Shown piece by piece: positions 1 through 7,834 of a stretch of DNA of 15,701 bases. The position numbers and the translations under genes are program-made. The notes beneath the pieces were generated by a model, which saw only the letters and a list, made by a program, of their open reading frames with translations, did no database searches and was not told where the DNA came from. This DNA comes from Verrucomicrobiota bacterium (GTDB lineage: Bacteria > Verrucomicrobiota > Verrucomicrobiia > Opitutales > Opitutaceae): positions 1-15,701 of the forward strand of contig JAEYQF010000366.1 of the NCBI GenBank assembly GCA_023410155.1. Direction: 5' to 3'. The stretch's first letter is position 1; every line of letters starts with the position of its first letter.

Positions 1-182
1 GCACGATCCCGCGTCAGTCCCGTGACTTCGCTCGTCTGCTCCACGAAATACAAGACGGCCCGCTCGGACAGCTCATCGAGAAACGCATCGTTCTGCATCG
101 CTTCAGTCGCGACCGACATCGGCTGCCCGCGTGCCCAGAAAATTGACGCCGCCAGCATCACCGCGGCGATCGACCAGCGCAT
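1..182 (-). CDS. Secreted glucoamylase-like / GH144-type protein, N-terminal fragment
   Basis: Reading from ATG at 182 toward the left edge gives about 60 codons with no stop, so only the 5' end is present. The first ~19 residues form a signal peptide (MRWSIAAVMLAASIFWARG), probably cleaved just before QPM. Next comes FLDELSERAVLYFVEQ followed by TGLTRDRA. This resembles the N-terminus of the glucoamylase-like family PF10091, which includes GH144 beta-1,2-glucanases: a helix of the type FLDxLQxxAFxYFW and then SGLxxDR. In that family the protein is a secreted or periplasmic glycoside hydrolase, and the catalytic part would lie outside the window. No clear ribosome binding site precedes the ATG. 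It lies downstream of the xdh array on the same strand, but the 441-bp gap argues for its own promoter. The family call rests on about 30 residues. Confidence 0.55.
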   Translation of the reverse strand, partial: MRWSIAAVMLAASIFWARGQPMSVATEAMQNDAFLDELSERAVLYFVEQTSEVTGLTRDR

Positions 183-494
183 GATCGCCCGACCCCGACG
201 TTCCACCTGCGGCCGCTCTTCATTCACGAAATTCGATGGAACTTTTTCCATTCGCCACACTCATCGACACGATCCGTTTCGTTTCCAAGCGCGAAGTCGC
301 GAAAGTGCCGTCAAAACTGAATAAAATGCGGCCGCGCTCGTGTATTGGTTTTGGCACTACACCACGTGAGCGCGGACCGTTTTCTCTCTCCAGTTTCGCA
401 AATGACGTCCGGTCCGCGGCTCCGGTAACGATCGACGCGCCCAGGCTCTTCCGGGCCACGCGGAACGTTGCAAAATGCGACTCCCCCGGATCGT
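183..494. other. Non-coding leader region upstream of the glucoamylase-like gene
   Basis: About 310 bp without a convincing gene. Open frames cross it on both strands, but they run through the repeat array or into xdh and show no recognisable family. On the minus strand it is the 5' region of the gene starting at 182. TTGACG occurs on the minus strand at 314-309, but no -10 element lies at a suitable distance, so no promoter is called. A long-range inverted repeat at 368-422 is listed separately. Confidence 0.5.
368..422. repeat. Inverted repeat / candidate hairpin
   Basis: CGCGGACCG at 371-379 is the exact inverse of CGGTCCGCG at 410-418. Pairing extends outward (GAG at 368-370 with CTC at 420-422) across one bulged base, with a 30-nt loop. 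No T-run follows on either strand, so it is not a typical intrinsic terminator. It may be an RNA structure in the leader of the gene at 182 or a binding site. The arms share GCGGACCG with the neighbouring 22-bp repeat unit. Confidence 0.4.
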
Positions 495-620
495 GGCTCG
501 ACCCGGTCCGCACCTTTGGCTCGACCTGGTCATCACCTTGGCTCGACCCGGTCCGCACCGAGTTCCGACTCCGTCCGCTCACGGTCCCGACTCAAACCGC
601 ATGCCGGCCTGAGTCGCACC
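495..620 (-). repeat. 22-bp tandem repeat array A, directly after the xdh stop codon
   Basis: On the plus strand GGCTCGACCCGGTCCGCACC occurs exactly at 495-514 and 540-559, with a near copy at 518-537. Increasingly degenerate units start at 562, 584 and 606, so the spacings are 23, 22, 22, 22 and 22 bp. The last (partial) unit ends at 620, three bases from the xdh stop codon (626-624). On the minus strand the unit reads GACCGGGTCGAG then CCAAGGTGCG, the same sense as xdh. The first nine bases, GACCGGGTC, form a near-palindrome. The same unit occurs at 10855-10964 and 13666-13731. There are no spacers, so this is not a CRISPR. Units farthest from xdh are best conserved. Confidence 0.85.
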
Positions 621-623
621 CGT

Positions 624-3600
624 TCACTTCGCCAGACGCTGCCGGATCGCGGCGAAAACCGCCTCGCCCGTCGCCGGTGATGCCAGTGCGACTTCGCCGC
701 CGCCACCGAAGGCCGCAACCGCATCGCGAATCGCCTCACGCACGGAGAACGCGAGCATCAGCGGGGGTTCGCCCACGGCTTTGCTACCGTGGATCGAGTT
801 GGGCTGGGCCGCCTTCGGCAAAAGCGTGACGTTGAACTCCATCGGCGCGTCGCTGATCGCGGGGATCTGATAGGTGCTCGCGCTATGAGTGAGCAGCCGG
901 CCCTTCGGATCCCACCGGAGTTCTTCGCTCGTGAGCCAACCCATGCCCTGGACGAAACCTCCCTCAATCTGGCCGCGATCGACCCCCGGATTCAGCGAGT
1001 CGCCGACGTCATGCACGATGTCGACGCGCAACACTCTCGTCATCCCGGTGTAGCCATCCACTTCGACTTCCGCGACGGCGGCGCCACACGCGAAATAGTG
1101 AAATGGGCGTCCCGATGCCGTCGTCCAGTCCCAATGAATACCCGGGGTCTTATAGTAACCCGTCGCCGCGAGGCTCACGCGCTCGGCGTAGGCTTTGCTA
1201 CAGAGTTTGGCAAAGGGGACCTTGTTCTGCGTGCCGCGCTCGAGGGCGAATCCCGCCGCGAACTCCACTCTTTCGGGATCCACCGCCAGCAGCCCCGCTG
1301 CGATTGGCCGCAGTCGCTCGCGCAGTTCCGCGCACGCTGCGGCGACAGCCGCGCCGTTCAAATCCGCGCCGCTTGAGGCCGCTGTCGCCGAGGTGTTGGG
1401 CACCTTGTCCGTGCTCGTGGGCATCATCCGGATGCTCCCGGCGGGCAGCCCAAGTTCGCGCATGGCGACGCCAAGAATCTTCGTGTGCAATCCCTGTCCC
1501 ATCTCGGTGCCACCGTGGTTCACCTGCGCGGTGCCGTCCGAGTAAAGCAGCACATACGCCCCCGCCTGATTGTAGTGCGTGAGCGTGAAGGAGATTCCGA
1601 ATTTTACCGGCGTCACGGCGAGCCCGCGCTTGATCCGCGGGTGCTCTCTATTCCATGCCGCGATCTGCTCGCGGCGTTCCGCGAACTTCGCTTCTGCGAG
1701 CACCCGTGCCCAGATTTCCTGGAGGCGATTATCACCGATGTCTTCCAGGTAGTGAGTGCGGTTGGTCTCGCCGGTGCCGCGATAGAGATTCCGCTGACGC
1801 ACGATCTCCGGCCGCAGGCCCGTGCGGCGCGCGACGCGATCCATGATTTCCTCGATCACCATCAAGCCCTGCGGGCCGCCGAACCCCCGGAACGCCGTGT
1901 GCGATGTGACGTTGGTCTTCGCTGCGCGGCCGCTGAAATCCACCGCCGGCAGATAATAGGCGTTGTCCAGATGGAACAACGCCCGATCCAAGATCGGCTG
2001 CGAGAGATCGAGCGACCAGCCGCCGTCGGCCGTCAGCTCAACCTTGACCGCGTGCAACATGCCGTCCGCGTCGTGACCGACGGAGAACTTCGCATGAAAC
2101 GGATGCCGCTTACCCGTGAGGCACATGTCGAGATCGCGGTCGAGTTGCACGCGCACGGGGCGACCTGTTTTCAGCGCCGCGAGCGCAACCATCGCAGCCC
2201 ACGCGTTGCCCTGTGTCTCCTTCCCGCCAAAGCCGCCGCCCATGCGCGGCGCCTGCACGACGACCTTGTGACGCGAACAGCCCAGCACCTCCGAAACAAT
2301 CGCCTGAATCTCCGAGGGATGTTGCGTCGACGAATATACCTGCACGGCTCCCTCTTCCATCGGCTCAGCCCAGGCGGCGTGCGTCTCGAGATAGAAATGC
2401 TCCTGTCCGCCGAACGAAAACTCCCCGTCGAAGCGCAGCGGGGCCGCCGCGAGTCCCGCGGCACAATCCCCCCGCGTGAGTGCGTGGACGTCCGTGTGAT
2501 AACTCCCCGCCGCCATCGCCGCCGGGAGACCTACGATCGCCGGCAGCTCCTCGTAATCGACCTCGACCAGCGCCGCCGCCGCGCGACAGTGCGCGATGGA
2601 CTCGCCCACCACGACCGCGACGACCTGGCCGTGGAACAGCACTTCATCCCTCGCGAACAACGGTTCGTCGTGGCGCGCGGGACCGGTGTTGTTTTCGCCA
2701 ATGATATCCTCGGCCATCAACACCGCCGCCACGCCGGGCGCAGTCCGCGCCCTGCTCGCATCGCGGCGGAGAATCTTCGCCCGCGCATGCGGCGAGATCA
2801 CCGGCCATAGCGTCAACATCGGACGGCGCGCAGCGATGTCGTCCACGTAACGCGCCCCGCCCGTCACATGACCAACCGCGCTCTCGTGACGCAGCGTGCG
2901 CGTCGCATCATCCACCGGCCACGGCTCGCTGCCGGCGAATTCCGGCTTCGCGTCGATCGCAAGACTCGTCTCGCCCGACACAAACTTCTCCCAAAGCGCG
3001 ACCACCAGTGCCTTCCGATATTCAGCCCCGGAACGCACATCGGAGATCGGCGAAAACTCCTCACGCAACGCGGCGCAAGCATCCGCCAGCGACTCGTCGA
3101 GCGTGCGACCGACCAAGGTCTGTTCGGCGCGCAGGGCGCGGGTGGGTTTGACGGCCACACCGCCGTAGGCGAGTCGCGCATGCTTCACTACGCCCGCTGC
3201 GTCTGTCTCCACCAGAAACGCTCCCGCCACGATGCTGATGTCCAGCTCGCGCCGATGAGAGACTTTCTGAAAATCCAAGCGGCGCGCGCCACCGGCAACG
3301 GATGCCGTCCGGGGAAGCACGATTTCCTTCATCACCTCGTCGGCGCGCAGCTGCGTCTGACGATAGCCGGTGAAAAACTCCGCGAGCGGCACTGTGCGTT
3401 CCCCCGTCGGACTCGCGAGCACGACAGACGCATCCAACGTGAGCAGCACCGGCGCGCTGTCACCGATCGGTGATGCCGTCATGAGATTGCCGCCGAGAGT
3501 TGCGCGATTCCGAATCTGCCGCGAGGCGAAGACCGCGAGCATTTTCGCGAGCGAGGGATATTCCTGGCCAAGCGCCTCCTCGACTGCGGTGAGCGTTACC

Positions 3601-4421
3601 GCCGCGCCGATCCGCCATTCGTCGATCGTAGCGCGAAGCGCGGTCAGCTCGGCGACGGCCTCCACTGAGACCAGCTGCGGGAACGACTTGAACTTCTTGT
3701 TGAGCTCCACCCCGAGCTCTGTCGCGCCAGCCACGAGTTTTGCCGCAGGAAACTTCGCTCGCAGTGCAAACAGCTCCCGCAGAGACCCGGGGCGAAAGAA
3801 ACACTCATCGCGCACTTCGTAGGCGAGCGCCGGCGGCAGCGAACTCGGCTCCCCCAGCCGGTGCGCGAAGGCATCGCACGCGTCGCGCTCGGGGCAGCGG
3901 CGATTGTTGGCCGCGTGGGCGGCATCGCGGATTGCCCGATATCCCGTGCAGCGGCAGAGGTTGCCGCAGAGTTGATCGCTGATCGCTCCGGGCTCGCGGT
4001 TGTCGCCGCGATAGTAGCCCTCGAACATCGCCATCACGAATCCCGGCGTGCAGTAACCACACTGCGATCCGTAATGATGCACCATCGCGTCCTGCACCGG
4101 GTGCAACTCGCCGTCAGGCGCCAGCCCCTCGACGGTGACGATTTCTCGGCCCGCGAACATCGGCAGGAACGCGATGCAGCTATTAATCGCACGATACGCG
4201 GATTGGCCGTCGGCGTGGCGATCGACGAGCGCGACGGAGCACGCGCCGCAGTCGCCTTCCGCGCAGCCGCACTTCGTCCCCGTTCTTCCGCCCGCACGCA
4301 GCCAGTCCAGCAACGTCGTCGTCGGCGCCACGTTTTCCACGCGGACTCGCTCGCCATTGAGGACGAACTCGAAGGCGTTGCCCGTCGTAGACAGAGGAGT
4401 TTCGACGCTGGAGCCGCTCAT
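624..4421 (-). CDS. xdh: Single-chain xanthine dehydrogenase (2Fe-2S, FAD and molybdopterin domains fused)
   Basis: Oxidises hypoxanthine and xanthine to urate, passing electrons Mo to Fe-S to FAD to NAD+ (cytoplasmic). The 1265 residues show the three parts in order. The ferredoxin-type cluster has C53, C58, C61 and C82, and the second cluster has C121, C124, C156 and C158 (CGYCTPG, NLCRCTGY). The FAD domain spans about 205-480 (AGATELGVEL at 231, TLGGNLMTASPIGD at 308). The molybdopterin domain runs from about 510 to the end, with GGQEHFYLET (Q673), GGGFGGKE (E735), TAFRGFGGPQ (R845) and GEPP (E1218). These match the bovine Gln767, Glu802, Arg880 and Glu1261 positions. R845 and E735 favour xanthine over aldehyde oxidase activity. 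Many bacteria split this enzyme into XdhA and XdhB; here the linker (about 480-515) is continuous and in frame. No XdhC-type cofactor chaperone gene is in the window. ATG at 4421 has no evident Shine-Dalgarno. Last gene of the operon, 46 bp after allE. Confidence 0.95.
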   Translation of the reverse strand: MSGSSVETPLSTTGNAFEFVLNGERVRVENVAPTTTLLDWLRAGGRTGTKCGCAEGDCGACSVALVDRHADGQSAYRAINSCIAFLPMFAGREIVTVEGLAPDGELHPVQDAMVHHYGSQCGYCTPGFVMAMFEGYYRGDNREPGAISDQLCGNLCRCTGYRAIRDAAHAANNRRCPERDACDAFAHRLGEPSSLPPALAYEVRDECFFRPGSLRELFALRAKFPAAKLVAGATELGVELNKKFKSFPQLVSVEAVAELTALRATIDEWRIGAAVTLTAVEEALGQEYPSLAKMLAVFASRQIRNRATLGGNLMTASPIGDSAPVLLTLDASVVLASPTGERTVPLAEFFTGYRQTQLRADEVMKEIVLPRTASVAGGARRLDFQKVSHRRELDISIVAGAFLVETDAAGVVKHARLAYGGVAVKPTRALRAEQTLVGRTLDESLADACAALREEFSPISDVRSGAEYRKALVVALWEKFVSGETSLAIDAKPEFAGSEPWPVDDATRTLRHESAVGHVTGGARYVDDIAARRPMLTLWPVISPHARAKILRRDASRARTAPGVAAVLMAEDIIGENNTGPARHDEPLFARDEVLFHGQVVAVVVGESIAHCRAAAALVEVDYEELPAIVGLPAAMAAGSYHTDVHALTRGDCAAGLAAAPLRFDGEFSFGGQEHFYLETHAAWAEPMEEGAVQVYSSTQHPSEIQAIVSEVLGCSRHKVVVQAPRMGGGFGGKETQGNAWAAMVALAALKTGRPVRVQLDRDLDMCLTGKRHPFHAKFSVGHDADGMLHAVKVELTADGGWSLDLSQPILDRALFHLDNAYYLPAVDFSGRAAKTNVTSHTAFRGFGGPQGLMVIEEIMDRVARRTGLRPEIVRQRNLYRGTGETNRTHYLEDIGDNRLQEIWARVLAEAKFAERREQIAAWNREHPRIKRGLAVTPVKFGISFTLTHYNQAGAYVLLYSDGTAQVNHGGTEMGQGLHTKILGVAMRELGLPAGSIRMMPTSTDKVPNTSATAASSGADLNGAAVAAACAELRERLRPIAAGLLAVDPERVEFAAGFALERGTQNKVPFAKLCSKAYAERVSLAATGYYKTPGIHWDWTTASGRPFHYFACGAAVAEVEVDGYTGMTRVLRVDIVHDVGDSLNPGVDRGQIEGGFVQGMGWLTSEELRWDPKGRLLTHSASTYQIPAISDAPMEFNVTLLPKAAQPNSIHGSKAVGEPPLMLAFSVREAIRDAVAAFGGGGEVALASPATGEAVFAAIRQRLAK

Positions 4422-4467
4422 GGCTGCGTTTCAGCAATAACCGGGCCCGCCAACGCGGCAAACGCAC

Positions 4468-5211
4468 TCACAGCGCCGTGCGATTTACGTCCTTGTAGTA
4501 AAGGTAACTCGCCGGCGTTTTTCCCATCGCGACAAACCACTGCGGGCAATACGGCGCCATCCAGATCGCATCGCCCGCCGCCACTGGATACCACGAGTCC
4601 TCCAGGCGATACACGCCCTGTCCCGCCAGCATCAGCAACCCGTGCTCCATGATGTGTGTCTCGACAAACGGCAGCGTGGCCCCCGGCTGATAGGTGAAGA
4701 TGTTCATCGCGAGGTCGTAGGCTGGCTCGTCCGGCAACAGCACCTGCAAACGCGCGTCAGGATCGCCGAGGAACGGCTCGCCTTTCACCTGCGCTGCATC
4801 GCCCACGATCGGCTGAGGCGCAGCGACGGAATCGAGCGCGACAAACTTCTTCTGGAAGAGCGTCAACCGCGTGCCCGGTTTCGGAGTCTCGATCGTGCAC
4901 GCGCTCCCGGCCGGCGCGAAAAAGTAGCCGCCCGCTCCGAGCTTTTGCTTCTTGCCCGCAAGCGTGAGTGTCGCGCCACCGCTTTCGAAGTAACCTGCAG
5001 TCTCGATTCCGGGCGCGGCGAACACCGCGCGGCCGCCTTTCTCGAAGGTGACGAGCAGTTGCGCGACGTTTGCCCCCATGCGTTCGGAGATCAGAACCAC
5101 CGTAGTTGCGCCCAGGATGCCGGGCACATTGCTCTTCACGTGCCCATCGGGCGCGATGAGCGCATGACGGGCGGCGATGCGAGTGCGGGTCTGGCCAAAG
5201 GGCAGGTTCAT
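4468..5211 (-). CDS. allE: (S)-ureidoglycine aminohydrolase
   Basis: Hydrolyses S-ureidoglycine, the product of AllC, to S-ureidoglycolate and ammonia. The 247 residues form a double cupin. The C-terminal cupin carries E184, H186 and H190 (ETHIMEH) and Q224 (CPQWF), the E-x-H-x3-H...Q manganese site of the family. Y236 and K240 follow at the spacing seen in the Arabidopsis enzyme, as far as I recall it. The N-terminal cupin (about 40-120) lacks such a ligand set, as is usual. Length matches the family (E. coli YlbA is about 260 residues). ATG at 5211 overlaps the allB stop by 4 bp (ATGA), which decides the start and implies translational coupling. The enzyme removes ammonia in a stereospecific way, so a ureidoglycolate lyase or dehydrogenase is expected elsewhere in the genome. 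Confidence 0.93.
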   Translation of the reverse strand: MNLPFGQTRTRIAARHALIAPDGHVKSNVPGILGATTVVLISERMGANVAQLLVTFEKGGRAVFAAPGIETAGYFESGGATLTLAGKKQKLGAGGYFFAPAGSACTIETPKPGTRLTLFQKKFVALDSVAAPQPIVGDAAQVKGEPFLGDPDARLQVLLPDEPAYDLAMNIFTYQPGATLPFVETHIMEHGLLMLAGQGVYRLEDSWYPVAAGDAIWMAPYCPQWFVAMGKTPASYLYYKDVNRTAL

Positions 5212-6584
5212 AGGGGTGCAGGTTGGGGCAGGAGCAGTTGGGCTGCAGGAGCTTCACCCGTCAATCGGCCATCGGCCCAGACAGCGAGGCCCCTCACGAA
5301 CGTGTGGGTTATTCGCACGCGACTGACGCGGCCAACGTAGGCAGAGATCGGGTGCCGCGTGAGCAGTTCGGCGGCAACGATCTCGCGCGGCCCGGCGGGC
5401 GTCACGACCGCCAGATCCGCATCACAGCCGACCGCAAGTCCGCCCTTGTGAGGACCGAGTCGGAAGCGCCTGGCTACGTTGCGACTGAGCACGGCGGACA
5501 GCAGTGGCCAGTCTCGCTCCGCGGAGTCGAGCGTCTCCGATAAGAGCAGCTCGAATCCGTGCTGCACGCCGCCAATCCCGCCCCAGATCGCAAAGAAATC
5601 CTCACCGGTTTTCATCGCGCCGGGCGCGGGCGAATGATCGGAGCCGATCGTATCCACAAAACCAGCACGCAAGGCGGACCACAGTGCGCGGCGGCGCTGT
5701 TCGTCGCGAATGGGCGGCGCACATTTCGCGGGCGCACCGAGGCGCACGACGTCGTCTTCATTGAGCAACAGATAGTGCGGACAGGTCTCAGCGGTCACGT
5801 TGGTGCCGCAAGTCTTCGCCTCGGCGATCAACTCCAACCCCTCAGGCGAACTCACGTGCACGATGTGCAGGGCGCAGCCTGTCTCGTGGGCCAGCGCCAG
5901 CGCGTCGCGAATCGCGGCGAGCTCCACCTCGACCGGACGCGACGCGAGATACGCACGGACATCGCGCGACGCGCTTTTCTTCTCCGCGGTGTGTCGCACG
6001 GCGAGACCATTGTCCTCCGCGTGCACCGCCACGATGAGGCCGAGTTGCGCGGCCGCGGTCATGCCCGCGCGCAACGCGGGCTCGTCCACGCGCTGGAAGC
6101 TGCTGATCCCGCTCTCCGACATGAACGCCTTCAGGCCGATCGCGCCGGCATCGCGCAACTCGGCGAGGCGGTCGAGATTCGCCGGTGTCAACCCACCCCA
6201 CAAGGCAAACTCCGTGTGGGATTTCTCCCGCGCGAGCACCACTTTCTCGCGAAATCGTGCCGCATCGAGCACCGGCGGCTCCGAATTGAGCGGCATGTCG
6301 AAAAAGCACGTGCCGCCGCCGGCCGCGAGCGCGGCGGAACCGGTCGCTAATCCCTCCCAATCCGTTCGACCCGGTTCGTTGAAATGCACGTGTGCGTCGA
6401 TGAAACCGGGAAAGACGTAGCTCCCGCCCGCATCCACCAAACGTGACGCCTCGCCGGCCAGATGGGGTCCGCACGCCACGATGCGACCGCCGGAAATGGC
6501 GAGATCCTCGCGAACCACCCCTTCGGGCGTCACCAGCCTGCCCCCACGCACCAGTGTATCGAAGGCCCGGTTCATCGTGCTCAC
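5208..6584 (-). CDS. allB: Allantoinase
   Basis: Opens the hydantoin ring of S-allantoin to allantoate. This is a 458-residue cyclic amidohydrolase (TIM barrel, binuclear metal centre). Metal ligands are visible in order: H65 and H67 (DAHVHFNEPG), K152 (GLKAFM, the lysine that is carboxylated in the family), H188 (VHAED), H243 (HIVHVSS) and D316 (GSDHSP). FNEPGRTDWEG is typical of allantoinases as opposed to dihydroorotases or D-hydantoinases. Two starts are possible: GTG at 6584, overlapping the allC stop as GTGA, or ATG at 6575, three codons in, leaving a 5-bp gap. Neither has a Shine-Dalgarno. The GTG is given because the 4-bp overlap matches the next junction. It sits between allC and allE, the enzymes that use its product. 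Confidence 0.95.
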   Translation of the reverse strand: MSTMNRAFDTLVRGGRLVTPEGVVREDLAISGGRIVACGPHLAGEASRLVDAGGSYVFPGFIDAHVHFNEPGRTDWEGLATGSAALAAGGGTCFFDMPLNSEPPVLDAARFREKVVLAREKSHTEFALWGGLTPANLDRLAELRDAGAIGLKAFMSESGISSFQRVDEPALRAGMTAAAQLGLIVAVHAEDNGLAVRHTAEKKSASRDVRAYLASRPVEVELAAIRDALALAHETGCALHIVHVSSPEGLELIAEAKTCGTNVTAETCPHYLLLNEDDVVRLGAPAKCAPPIRDEQRRRALWSALRAGFVDTIGSDHSPAPGAMKTGEDFFAIWGGIGGVQHGFELLLSETLDSAERDWPLLSAVLSRNVARRFRLGPHKGGLAVGCDADLAVVTPAGPREIVAAELLTRHPISAYVGRVSRVRITHTFVRGLAVWADGRLTGEAPAAQLLLPQPAPL

Positions 6585-7834
6585 GCGTGTTCGTCAGCGA
6601 GCCGCTGCAAGAAATCCACGACAACCTCGAGCGCGACGCCGAGATCCTTCGGGGACGCGAACTCGTCGGGATGATGACTCAATCCCTCGCGACAACGCAC
6701 AAACAACATCGCGACGGGCGCGAGACGGGAAACGACCACGGCGTCGTGCCCTGCTCCGCTCACGAGCACCGGACACGGTCCCTGCACGGCGCGCACGCTG
6801 GCGGCGAGCGAGCGATTGAGCTCGGCATCGCAGGGTGTCGCGCGGTGCGACATAGTCTGCTCCCACTTGCACGCGAGTTTGCGGCGCCGCGCGATCGCCT
6901 GGGCGTGTCGCACGAGAGCCTTCACCGCGCGCGCGCAGGTCGCGTCGTCAGGGTGTCGCACATCGAGGGAGACGGTCGCTTCGCCGGGAATCACATTCGC
7001 GGCCCCACCCGGCACCTGCGCAGTGCCGACCGTTGCGACGAGATTCCGCGTTGCGCGGCCAAACGCTTCCACGGCGAGCACAAATTCCGCGGCCCCGGCG
7101 AGCGCGTCGCGGCGCAGCGACATGGGGGTCGTGCCCGCGTGTCCGGCCCTGCCGCGAAAAGTGATTCGTCCGCGCGTCTGGCTCGCGATCGCAGAGACCA
7201 ACCCGACGGAGAGTTTCTTGTTCTCGAGCACCGGCCCCTGCTCGATGTGCACTTCCACGTAGCCCAGGAGGTTTTTTCGGGCCGGCGCGACGCGGGGCAG
7301 GACGAACGGCCGGCCCGCGTGGGCCTCGATCACTTCGCGCAGAGTGTTGCCGCGTCCGTCACGTAGCTTCAGGTCCGCGGCACGCAGCGTGCCCGTGTAG
7401 GCTTTGCTCCCGATGTAAGCGCCGGCGAAACGCACGGCTTCCTCCTCCGAAAAACCAAGCACCTCCACCGCAAACGGCAGCTCCACGCCACGCCGTTTCA
7501 ACTCCGCGAGCGCGACGATCGGCAGCACGACGCCGAGCGCACCATCGAAGCGGCCCGCGTTGCGCACGGTGTCGAGGTGCGAGCCGAGCAGGAGCGTTCC
7601 ATTTGCCCCGCCCGCGGGTTCGCACCGTCCGATCAAGTTGCCCGTGTCGTCTTCGCGAACGCTCAGTCCAGCTTCCTTCATCCAACCGGCGACAAGCTGG
7701 TTCGCCTGTTCCATCGCGGGCGATAAAAACGTGCGGGTCAGTCGGCCGGGTTCGTCGGTCACACGACCAAGTTCGTCGAGTCGCCGCGCGAGCAACGCGG
7801 TGGCCGCAGCCATCGTGGTTTGGGACGAGCGCAT
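6581..7834 (-). CDS. allC: Allantoate amidohydrolase
   Basis: Hydrolyses allantoate to S-ureidoglycine, CO2 and ammonia. The 417 residues are an M20-family metal-dependent amidase (AllC/HyuC/beta-ureidopropionase group). Metal ligands are H86 (GSHLDTV), D97 (RFDGALGV), E132 at the end of SEEE, H196 (VEVHIEQGP) and H387/H388 (GLSHHPDEF). The lid/dimer domain carries GHAGTTPM at 231-238. The family includes N-carbamoyl amino acid hydrolases that are hard to tell apart by motif; the position between allB and uraH, with allE in the operon, decides for allantoate. ATG at 7834 shares one base with the uraH stop (TGATG). It is one of the few starts here with a clear Shine-Dalgarno, GAGGGAG, inside the end of uraH. 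Confidence 0.92.
   Translation of the reverse strand: MRSSQTTMAAATALLARRLDELGRVTDEPGRLTRTFLSPAMEQANQLVAGWMKEAGLSVREDDTGNLIGRCEPAGGANGTLLLGSHLDTVRNAGRFDGALGVVLPIVALAELKRRGVELPFAVEVLGFSEEEAVRFAGAYIGSKAYTGTLRAADLKLRDGRGNTLREVIEAHAGRPFVLPRVAPARKNLLGYVEVHIEQGPVLENKKLSVGLVSAIASQTRGRITFRGRAGHAGTTPMSLRRDALAGAAEFVLAVEAFGRATRNLVATVGTAQVPGGAANVIPGEATVSLDVRHPDDATCARAVKALVRHAQAIARRRKLACKWEQTMSHRATPCDAELNRSLAASVRAVQGPCPVLVSGAGHDAVVVSRLAPVAMLFVRCREGLSHHPDEFASPKDLGVALEVVVDFLQRLADEHA

Noticed and set aside
220..582. 120-codon minus-strand open frame between xdh and the glucoamylase-like gene
   Set aside because: Its first part is a translation of repeat array A and the rest matches no family I recognise. The openness is explained by the stop-free repeat.
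495..620. CRISPR array
   Set aside because: Units follow one another with no unique spacers, and no cas gene is near.
1485..2810. 441-codon plus-strand open frame
   Set aside because: It lies wholly inside xdh on the opposite strand, is Arg/His-rich and has no recognisable motif: a typical GC-rich antisense frame.
6355..6380. Possible repeat unit (TTCGACCCGGTTCG) in allB
   Set aside because: It encodes the conserved FNEPGRTDW motif of allantoinase; the likeness is due to coding constraint.
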